A DNA stretch of 19,439 nucleotides, from positions 1 to 19,439 of the forward strand of contig JARHYV010000100.1 of assembly GCA_029258495.1 (NCBI GenBank). The letters are read 5' to 3'. The stretch comes from Faecousia sp. Lineage in GTDB: Bacteria > Bacillota > Clostridia > Oscillospirales > Oscillospiraceae. The first letter of the stretch is position 1; each line of letters begins with the position of its first letter. The notes below the pieces were generated by a model that searched no databases, had not been told where the DNA came from, and saw only the letters and a list, made by a program, of their open reading frames with translations. Below are positions 1 to 7,500 of the stretch, in pieces. The translations under genes and the position numbers were made by a program.

Positions 1-2
1 AA

Positions 3-680
3 AAGGGGATCGATACGGTTGACAACCAGTTTATGATGAAATTGGATGGAAAACTCAAATGGGTGTCCGGTGTCGGATATCGTCATCCGTCCATGCCTTC
101 CAAAATGATCCTGATCCTCAGAGATATCGACCAGAAAAAACGAAGGGAGCTTGCCTTGCAGCAGCAGGCGGAGCGGGATGGTTTGACGGGGCTGTACAAT
201 GCCGCAACAACCAAACGAAAGATCGAAGAGGCATTGGCTTATGGCTATATGACGGATGAGAAACAGGTATTTGTACTGCTCGATCTGGATAACTACAAGG
301 AGATCAACGATACCTTTGGACATTCCTGCGGAGATCAGGTTTTGGTAGAAGTTTCGCAAATGATGCAGCAAAACTTCCGTTCCAGTGATATCATTGGCAG
401 AATCGGCGGTGATGAATTTGTGATTTTCTTACGCAATATCAGATCCTATGAGCATGCAGAGTCACTGATCCAGAATGTTTGTGAAAAAATCCATAAAACA
501 TACCTCAAAGAGGATAAGAAAGTCACACTGTCTGCATCCGCCGGCATCACATGGGTACCGGTGGACGGCCGCACTTATACAGAGCTGTATCAAAAATCAG
601 ACACAGCATTGTACGAGGTGAAGCGTGACACCAAAAATGGATATAAACACTATGGAGATGAACGACATATAACAGAGTAA
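3..680 (+). CDS. Diguanylate cyclase, GGDEF domain (5' end missing)
   Basis: This is the C-terminal part of a protein that makes cyclic-di-GMP from two GTP. The reading frame is open to the left edge of the window, so the true start lies outside; the in-frame ATG at 33 is internal. The first ~35 visible residues (ending MILILRDIDQKKRRE) look like the end of a PAS sensor domain and its linker helix. Counting from the ATG at 33, the GGDEF domain begins at DGLTGLYN (residues 49-56) and has the metal-binding Asp in LLDLDNYK (81-88) and the signature GGDEF at 125-129. The product-inhibition I-site RxxD is present as RSSD (116-119), five residues before GGDEF as in the family. The enzyme therefore looks active and feedback-controlled. 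It ends 103 bp before the EAL-domain gene, so the two may be cotranscribed. What the missing sensor detects cannot be seen. Confidence 0.93.
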   Translation, partial: KGIDTVDNQFMMKLDGKLKWVSGVGYRHPSMPSKMILILRDIDQKKRRELALQQQAERDGLTGLYNAATTKRKIEEALAYGYMTDEKQVFVLLDLDNYKEINDTFGHSCGDQVLVEVSQMMQQNFRSSDIIGRIGGDEFVIFLRNIRSYEHAESLIQNVCEKIHKTYLKEDKKVTLSASAGITWVPVDGRTYTELYQKSDTALYEVKRDTKNGYKHYGDERHITE

Positions 681-783
681 TGGAAGAAACGGCTCAGACG
701 ACCGTGATTTGTACAGTCACCCATGGAGTTGGCCGATCATATGTGCTATGGTTGTCTGGAAATGATTATCGGAGGGGAAGCGA

Positions 784-3288
784 GTGCGCGATAAAAATAA
801 AAACAATAAGACAGTACATGAAAGACTTCAGCAGTATATCGATGCGATCCAGTTCTTCGATGAAAGCTTGGACGAATATATTTATATCTACGATCTTACT
901 TCAGAACGAGTGTTTTTAACGGATAGGATCCGAGAAAAATATCCAATTCCGCCGGCGGACGATAATGGCAATGATTTCAAGGACTGGAATGATATTGTTT
1001 ATCCCAAGGATCGGGAATTGATGGATCATTACCGCGAGCTGATGTTTGAAGGGAAAATCAAGTCCTTCAACATTGCGTATCGGATCATGGATCGTGCCGG
1101 AAATAAAGTGTGGATCCGGGTAAAAGGGGCGCTCCGGGAAAAGGATGATACACAGTCCCTGCTTTTGGTAGGGCGGATCTCGGAAATGACATCGGATGGA
1201 ATGATCGACCGGTTGACAGGACTCTGCGGCCCGGAAAAATTGATGGAGGATATGCAGCAGCATCTTGCAAGCTCCGATGGATATCTGATGGTTCTTGATC
1301 TTGATAACTTCAAAAATCTGAATCTCAGCCAAGGCAGACCATTTTGCGATAATATACTGAAAAAGGTTGCGGCGATCCTGGATGAGCACGCAAGATATCC
1401 TATGGAGCTGTATCGGATGGAAGGCGACTGCTTTGCTGTGAATTTCATCCAGAAACAGCGGGAAGATGTGGTAACCTTTTACAGCGCGATAAAGAAATCA
1501 CTGGAGCAGATCTGTTCGTTCTCTGCCGGTGTGGTCAACTATCATCATACAGATGCACCGGACAGCAGTGCCCTTTATCTCTATGCGGAAAATGCACTGG
1601 ATCAGGCCAAGAGAGAAGGAAAAAATCGTCTGGTCTTTTTCTCTGAGGAAGATTACCAGAGAAACCTAAAGCAGATCGAACTGGTGGCAGAATTGAAAAA
1701 TGCGGTGGAACATCAATTCGCCGGTTTTCATCTGGAATATCAGCCCCAGATCAGCGGCAGGGACTTCAGCCTTTATGGTCTGGAGGCGCTGATTCGCTAT
1801 GAGTCGCCGTCAAGAGGGCGGATCAGCCCGGAGGAATTTATCCCCATTTTGGAGCAGACAGGCTTGATCTGCCCCGTGGGAAGATGGGTGTTGCAGACGG
1901 CAGTCGCTCAGTGTGTAAAATGGAGAGGCGACTTCCCGGACTTGCATATGAGCATCAACATGTCCTATGTACAGCTTAATAAGAACTGTGTAACGGATAT
2001 GGTTCTGGATACCCTTGAAAAAGCGGGACTTCCGGGGGATGCTCTCACCTTGGAGCTGACAGAGTCTGTCCAACTTCAGAATTATGACCACTTTAACAAG
2101 ATCTTCTATCAATGGAAACAGCGTGGGATCCGGATTTCTATTGACGACTTCGGTACGGGATATTCGAGCCTCAGCTATCTCAAGAGGATCGAGATCGATG
2201 AGGTCAAGATCGATAGATGCTTTGTAGAGCATGTCCAATATAATTCCTACAATTTTCATCTGCTCAGTAATATGATCGAGCTGGCTCACAGTGCAAAGAT
2301 CGATGTGTGCTGTGAGGGAGTGGAAACCATGGAAGAGCTTATGGCACTTCAGCAGCTGCACACAGATCTGCATCAGGGGTTCTTTTTCTCCAAGCCATGC
2401 ACTGTTTCGGAATTCGAGCGGCTGTATCTGACCCAGGATTCGCAGGAGTATCAGGAGCGTGTCCGCAAGGAAAAAGAGCTCCGGTCGATGGAGTCCAATG
2501 AGATCAAGAAACGACTGGAAGAGCTTTGCAGCGAAGAAGTGGGCAATATTACAGAAAGCATGGATGAGATCGTCTATGTCAGCGACCCGGATACCTATGA
2601 GCTGTACTATCTGAATGGGACTGGGCGAAGGTTGACAGGCGTATACGATTATAAGGGCCAAAAATGCTACAAAGTCCTGCAAGGCAGACAGTCCCCTTGC
2701 GAGTTCTGTACAAATTCCCAAATCTGCAAGGATCGTTTCTTGATTTGGGAACGGGAAAATAAATTCCTGAACAAACATTTTCTGCTGAAGGATAAGCTGA
2801 TTCCGTGGAAGGGAAAGATGGCTCGAGTCGAAATCGCCGTGGATATCACGGAAAAAGAAATTTTGAGCCAGCAGATCCAAAAACGACTGCATTTTGAGCG
2901 TGCGATCCTGGATTCCTGTCGGATCCTTGTCAGCGAGCCGAAACCGGAGCAGGCTGTGTATCAGGTGCTGAAAATCATGGTTGAGTTCTGCCAAGGTACC
3001 CGAGCGTATATTATCAAACCCGACGACGACGGTTCACACTGGACTACCGTTTGGGAATGGAGGGCAGAGAATGGCGCAGTCCCGAAAGAAGACTCTGCGG
3101 ATCGCCTTGAACAGGAGGCGCTGAAGATCACACATCCCATTATGCGAGCTGGAAGAACGGTTGGATTTATCGGTATCGATAACCCCAGTAACACGGAAAC
3201 GGGTAGAGAACTGGTGAAAACAATGGCATATTTTCTTGGGTATACCATTGTGGGAGAAACCAAACAACTGCCTGAATTATATGATTGA
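784..3288 (+). CDS. PAS-degenerate GGDEF-EAL-PAS-GAF protein, probable cyclic-di-GMP phosphodiesterase
   Basis: This 834-residue protein probably hydrolyses cyclic-di-GMP. The start is GTG at 784, with a good GGAGGGG ribosome site a few bases upstream. Domains in order: PAS (about 30-135); a GGDEF-type domain (140-287) whose signature is degraded to MEGDCF (212-217), so cyclase activity is unlikely; EAL (300-548); a second PAS (about 590-690); and a GAF-like domain (about 700-825). The EAL catalytic set appears complete: E334 in GLEALIRY, N392 in NMS, E424 in LELTES, D454 and D455 in DDFGTGYSS, K475 in VKID, E511 in EGVE and Q531 in QGFFF. The second PAS carries Cys 628, 639, 642 and 648 (KCY...CEFC...C). 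The degenerate GGDEF may be a GTP-binding regulatory module, as in related hybrid proteins. Sensor domains at the C-terminus with no catalytic domain after them are unusual. A terminator follows directly. Confidence 0.92.
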   Translation: MRDKNKNNKTVHERLQQYIDAIQFFDESLDEYIYIYDLTSERVFLTDRIREKYPIPPADDNGNDFKDWNDIVYPKDRELMDHYRELMFEGKIKSFNIAYRIMDRAGNKVWIRVKGALREKDDTQSLLLVGRISEMTSDGMIDRLTGLCGPEKLMEDMQQHLASSDGYLMVLDLDNFKNLNLSQGRPFCDNILKKVAAILDEHARYPMELYRMEGDCFAVNFIQKQREDVVTFYSAIKKSLEQICSFSAGVVNYHHTDAPDSSALYLYAENALDQAKREGKNRLVFFSEEDYQRNLKQIELVAELKNAVEHQFAGFHLEYQPQISGRDFSLYGLEALIRYESPSRGRISPEEFIPILEQTGLICPVGRWVLQTAVAQCVKWRGDFPDLHMSINMSYVQLNKNCVTDMVLDTLEKAGLPGDALTLELTESVQLQNYDHFNKIFYQWKQRGIRISIDDFGTGYSSLSYLKRIEIDEVKIDRCFVEHVQYNSYNFHLLSNMIELAHSAKIDVCCEGVETMEELMALQQLHTDLHQGFFFSKPCTVSEFERLYLTQDSQEYQERVRKEKELRSMESNEIKKRLEELCSEEVGNITESMDEIVYVSDPDTYELYYLNGTGRRLTGVYDYKGQKCYKVLQGRQSPCEFCTNSQICKDRFLIWERENKFLNKHFLLKDKLIPWKGKMARVEIAVDITEKEILSQQIQKRLHFERAILDSCRILVSEPKPEQAVYQVLKIMVEFCQGTRAYIIKPDDDGSHWTTVWEWRAENGAVPKEDSADRLEQEALKITHPIMRAGRTVGFIGIDNPSNTETGRELVKTMAYFLGYTIVGETKQLPELYD

Positions 3289-3300
3289 TCCATGATTGGA

Positions 3301-3338
3301 AAGCCATTGCGGTTCGATGAACTGCAATGGCTTTTTTC
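3301..3338 (+). terminator. Intrinsic terminator after the EAL gene
   Basis: AGCCATTGC (3302-3310) pairs with GCAATGGCT (3324-3332). The stem extends through a G-T pair and GTTC/GAAC to about 14 bp, with a 3-base loop, and is followed by a run of T. It lies 13 bases after the stop codon at 3288 and isolates the cyclic-di-GMP genes from the pilus operon. Confidence 0.9.
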
Positions 3339-3392
3339 TATGCAGAGGGTAGAATAGAGAAATATTTTCCATATTGCAAATAATTTGTCGGA

Positions 3393-3414
3393 ATGTAATG
3401 GGTTATGTAATGGG
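3393..3414 (+). repeat. Perfect 10-bp direct repeat in front of the pilus operon promoter
   Basis: ATGTAATGGG occurs at 3393-3402 and again at 3405-3414, a 12-bp period. The second copy ends 8 bases before the TATAAT at 3423, covering the place where a -35 box would sit. Tandem short direct repeats at this spacing are the known binding pattern of SARP-type activators, although their usual period is about 11 bp. A BTAD/SARP-like regulator is encoded at the other end of the operon. The repeat is seen directly; its role as an operator is inferred. Confidence 0.6.
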
Positions 3415-3428
3415 CGTTCCGATATAAT
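3400..3428 (+). promoter_or_regulatory. Probable pilus operon promoter, activator-dependent type
   Basis: A consensus -10 box TATAAT lies at 3423-3428. Seventeen bases upstream, at 3400-3405, the sequence is GGGTTA, which is not a -35 box, so the promoter should need an activator. The -10 lies inside a perfect palindrome, CGATAT-A-ATATCG (3420-3432), a second possible protein site. Transcription would begin near 3435 and give a leader of about 80 bases before the first start codon. I found no riboswitch core in that leader. Confidence 0.55.
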
Positions 3429-3517
3429 ATCGATACAATCTTGTAAGATCAGGGAATGCTGGATGCAGATAGACTGAAACGGGATGACGAGTCCAAATAC
3501 AACAGGTGATAGCAGAT

Positions 3518-3934
3518 ATGATGGATAAAGAACTGAGAAAAATGAAACGAAGTGACCTGCTGGATATTCTTGTACAGCAGAACCATAAAATCGAGCGTCT
3601 GGAGCAGGAGTTGAAAATCTGCAATCAGGAATTGGCAAATCGTCAGATCCAGATAGATAATGCCGGTTCAATCGCTGATGCATCCTTGGCGCTTAACGGC
3701 ATCTTTGAGGCTGCTCAGGCGGCTTGTCAGCAGTATATGGACAATGTCAAGCGGCGCAGCGATCAGCAGGAACAAATTTGTGTGGAGCTGGAGCGGCAGA
3801 CAAAGGAACAGTGTGAGCGGATGCTTTTGGATGCACAGCGTCAGGCGGATGCTTATTGGGAACAGACCAATCAGAAGATCCAACAGCTGCTGCAAGAAAC
3901 AGAAGGGCTGAGAGAATTGCTGTCGTTGGGATAA
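3518..3934 (+). CDS. Coiled-coil protein of unknown function, first gene of the pilus operon
   Basis: This is a 138-residue soluble protein with no signal peptide or membrane segment. I chose ATG at 3518 because AGGTGA (3504-3509) sits 8 bases upstream; an in-frame GTG at 3506 would overlap that site. Residues 10-48 (RSDLLDILVQQNHKIERLEQ onward) and about 75-135 are charged, Gln/Glu-rich helices likely to form coiled coils. They flank a small alanine-rich stretch, AGSIADASLALNGIFEAAQA (49-68). The overall form recalls DivIVA-like or scaffold proteins, but this is form and not homology. Cysteines are at 35, 70, 88 and 99. It ends three bases before the longest possible signal peptidase frame, so translation is probably coupled, which suggests a cytoplasmic role in pilus assembly or placement. 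I do not recognise a defined family. Confidence 0.8.
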   Translation: MMDKELRKMKRSDLLDILVQQNHKIERLEQELKICNQELANRQIQIDNAGSIADASLALNGIFEAAQAACQQYMDNVKRRSDQQEQICVELERQTKEQCERMLLDAQRQADAYWEQTNQKIQQLLQETEGLRELLSLG

Positions 3935-3937
3935 GAA

Positions 3938-4534
3938 ATGAGAGAAATGATGAATAAACAGGATTTTACCGAACTTCCGACAACGGAGGCACTGGAGGCA
4001 GAATTAAAGAGAGTTCAAAAAAAGGATCGTTATCAATTCGCGTTAAGACGAACCGTGTATATCCTGATCACGGTTGCGGCTGCGGCGGTTTTGCTAGCGA
4101 CTCTTTTTCTGCCTGTAATGCGAATTTACGGAACCTCTATGAGTCCAACGATGCACAGTGGTGATGTTACCGTCGCAATTAAGAATTCTGATATTGATGC
4201 GGGAGATGTGATCGCATTTTATCACAATAATAAAATCCTGGTAAAACGGGTGATCGGTCGTGCAGGAGATTGGATCGACATCGATGCAGCGGGAACTGTT
4301 TCGGTCAATGGGACGGAATTGGAAGAACCATATCTATCCGGTCGGGCCCTTGGCGATGCAAATGTGGAATTTCCGTATCAGGTTCCGGAGGGAAGGTTTT
4401 TTGTAATGGGAGATCATCGGGAAACATCGATCGATTCCCGAAATACGGCGGTCGGCTGTGTTTCTCAGGAGCAAATCGTCGGAAAAATCGTATGGCGGGT
4501 CTGGCCGATTGCCGGGTTTGGAATGATCCGCTGA
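3938..4534 (+). CDS. lepB: Type I signal peptidase, pilus-associated
   Basis: This membrane serine protease removes signal peptides from exported proteins. A charged N-terminal arm (residues 1-38) is followed by one transmembrane helix (about 40-60) and then the catalytic domain. The nucleophile is Ser67 in GTSMSPTM, the general base is Lys103 in LVKRVIGRAGD, and the conserved box GDHRETSIDSR is at 158-168. The length (198) fits a Gram-positive enzyme. Gram-positive pilus clusters often include a dedicated signal peptidase (SipA/LepB type), and the three pilins downstream all carry signal peptides, so processing of pilins is a reasonable inference. Exact start is uncertain: the frame opens at 3938, but ATGs at 3947 and 3950, just after GAGAGAA, are also possible. 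The next gene follows after 16 bases with its own AAGGAG. Confidence 0.92.
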   Translation: MREMMNKQDFTELPTTEALEAELKRVQKKDRYQFALRRTVYILITVAAAAVLLATLFLPVMRIYGTSMSPTMHSGDVTVAIKNSDIDAGDVIAFYHNNKILVKRVIGRAGDWIDIDAAGTVSVNGTELEEPYLSGRALGDANVEFPYQVPEGRFFVMGDHRETSIDSRNTAVGCVSQEQIVGKIVWRVWPIAGFGMIR

Positions 4535-4550
4535 ATAAGGAGTGAAGTCC

Positions 4551-7500
4551 ATGCGCAAATGGAAAAAATATGATCATAAATATACATGGAAGTCACTTGT
4601 TGTGGGGCTATCCTGTGTGGTGGCGGTTTCAGCAATTTGTGCCCTGACATTGCCGGCAATCGCAATGGACAATCAATGCGGTTTGCAGGAGCATCAACAT
4701 GCGGATGAGTGTTATGCGCAGCTCACCGAAGATCCTCAGGAGCCGACGAACGGAGAAAGAACACTCGTCTGCGACATTCCAGAACACATTCATACGGATG
4801 AATGTAAAAAGCAACAAAATGATGTGCCGCCTGAGCCTGTGGATGCAGAGGAATCAGCACCAACACTTCAGACGGAAGTAACGGAAGTAACGGAGGATCA
4901 GCAGTCCGTACTTGTGCCGGAGGAAACGGTACAATCCACGCAAGAGAGTAATGCTCCCGGAAGGGTGGAAACAGAGCCAAAAGAGCAATCTGGGCTTGAT
5001 GATATGGCAACAGTACCCCAGCAGCCTGCTCCGGAAACACCTGCGACGGAACCGGAGAAAAAGCCGGAAGAGGAAACCGCGGAATTTGTCGGAGAAAAAG
5101 GGCCGATCGATGTCAACCCCTATGTGAGAAAAGCGAGATTGCGCTATAAGGATAAAAATGGATCGGTTTGGCAGGATATGCAGGAAGGTGTGGCTATCCC
5201 CGGCGATGCCAAATTGCGTCTGGATATTGAATATGCGCATGTTAAGATTTCCCGATTGATTGCCAGCGGCTGTCAGCTGCGTTTTGAGGTTCCGAAGATT
5301 ATGCGAAATCCTGTAGCGCAGGGCGAGATCAAAGATGAGTCGAATGAAACCATCGGTACGATCACCGATGTCGGCCATATCCTCACACTGACCTTTGAGA
5401 AATCGTGGCTGGAGAAGATCCAGAACACATCAGATAACTTTTTGGATGGCACATTCTATGTGCAAAGTGAAATCAACCTCTCAGAAGTGCCGAAGGATGG
5501 GACAGCGTTGGATATAGTATTCGGCGATGTTCATATCAAACCGTCTTTTGGTACGGACTCCATCGCGCAGTATGGCACCCTTACCATTCAGAAGGTGGTA
5601 TCCAAGCATGTGACCTCAGAAAACAATGATCACTATCTTGAATATACATTGACTGTAACAGCCGGAAACGACGGCAGCCCTGATGTGAGGGTGGTGGACT
5701 ATTTCCTCATCAATGGTGAGTATGCAGAATACATAGGGATCACGCAGACTCCCCAAAAATTGACGGGAATCGGCATCCCGAGGGAGGAAATTGCGGCAGG
5801 AAAGGAATACGGCGAGATTTATCTGGGAGCTGCGCCTACGCAGCAACAGCCGATCCCACCTGAGAATGGTGTCGATATTCCAAAACCGGGCAGTCTTGTT
5901 TGGGTAATTGGCAATATGGAGGCCAACGAGCAGCGGACTCTGACTTATCGAGTAAGACTTTCTGATGAGCATGCTCATAAGGTCACGGAGCAACCGCTGC
6001 GTAACAAGGCAGAGGTATTTAGCAAGACTTATAAAAAGGATGACTCTGTGGTAGATTTTGTGCCCAAGGTCGATCTTGAGATGAAGAAGTCCCACAGCAC
6101 ACCGGTGAGAAATCCAGAGGACGGAACCCACAGAATTACCTATACAGTATGGATCGAGGCGCCTAGCAGCAATAATCATGTTCTTGGCGAGGTTACCATG
6201 ACGGACAGCTTGCGTCGCACGGATGCCAAAGCCCTTCCGTATATCCGCTACGATGAGGCATCCTTTAAGCTGTATCACTCCAAGCGGCCGGAAGGCAAGC
6301 CCCTGGAATTGAACAAAGCGGATGGCTCACATCCGAGGCTGCAATACACAGCGGATAAGAAGGAATTCACCGTATCCGTGGGCAATGTAGCTCCCGGAGA
6401 GGCATATTGCATGCAGTATGATGTGATCGTGGATGCAAAGGCATTCGGTGCTGCAAATGTGGATCAGCTGGCAGTCAAAAACAGAGTGGAGGCCAGAGCC
6501 GATAATGCGCATCTTCCCGGAAAGGATTTTATTCAGGCTTACCAGGATGACTGCAACATCGGATACAGGAACTGGATCAAGAAAACTGTTTCGAATCCGC
6601 TGGCTGAAGAGTTGACAGTTGCGCTGTCTCAGAGTCATGTCTACGATGCGACAGGCGGCACCATCACAGAGGATGCCAATGTGCCCCAGAATTTCAAAGT
6701 TCCGGCAGGCGGCTATCCCTATTCGATCACCTTCAATCATTTGGGCGATTGGGATATTACAAGGGCAGAAATCAGTGATGCTCTGAGTGAGAAATATGTG
6801 CAGTACAGTGGCTATCTTCAGGTCGATGCTTTTGACGCAACGGCCAAAGGGGATACGCCGTTGGGGAAATTGGTTGAAACGCATTGGGTCAAGATCGATG
6901 GCATGAAATCTTTCCGACTGCAACTGTCGGATATCGGCTTTACCAACAACTCTTATGCCTATCGGTTTACCTATTATGTGGTTCCTGTGGATATTGGAGC
7001 AGTTCACAAGGTAAATGTCGGCAATACTGCCAATATCATCGGTACAGTAGGCAGAGAAGGGGATGAATTCCAAATCGGGAATTTCGGATCCAGAGTGGAG
7101 ATCACCATTCAGGGCGGTCATTCCATCGAGGCTGTCAAAAAGCCGTGGTTTTACGAAAGACCGATCGTGTCCAGAGGCATCTGGTCAAATGGTGCAATTC
7201 ACTGGGGCATCAAAATTGATGGCAGCGAACTGCACGAAGGAACGATCATCAAGGACTTTGTCAAAAATGAAGGCGCTCATCACGAACGAGGAAAAATCTA
7301 TTTCCGTGGTGATTCCTTTGTGGGAATCTTCAAAGGAAAGCTCCCGGACGGTATTCAGTTCTATGACTACTCAGATGTACGAGAATTGTTGAACAGCGGC
7401 TATGTAACGCAGCTGTCGACCGATGAATACTGCGAGGTTACCTATAAAGATGAGCTGAAATTCAATCAAGAAAACACATACAGCGCAGTTTATGTAAAGA

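Noticed and set aside
723..794. 23-codon frame reading MELADHMCYGCLEMIIGGEA
   Set aside because: The CYGC look is tempting, but there is no ribosome site, and it overlaps the ribosome site and start of the EAL gene. It is likely chance.
680..919. 79-codon frame starting at the cyclase stop codon
   Set aside because: It runs into the N-terminus of the EAL protein in another frame, shows no protein features and has no ribosome site of its own.
1810..2994. 394-codon minus-strand frame opposite the EAL gene
   Set aside because: It is antisense to a clear EAL domain with all catalytic residues, and its translation shows no family features.
3429..3517. Possible cyclic-di-GMP riboswitch or hammerhead-like RNA in the pilus leader (CTGAAAC, GATGACGAGTCC)
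   Set aside because: The conserved c-di-GMP-I core is absent. The hammerhead core CTGATGA is also absent, and the pieces are in the wrong order.
3506..3517. GTG 3506 as start of the coiled-coil gene
   Set aside because: It lies inside the AGGTGA ribosome site that is correctly spaced for ATG 3518.
4542..4550. GTG 4542 as start of the giant pilin
   Set aside because: It overlaps the AAGGAG ribosome site; ATG 4551 has the right spacing and a clean signal peptide.
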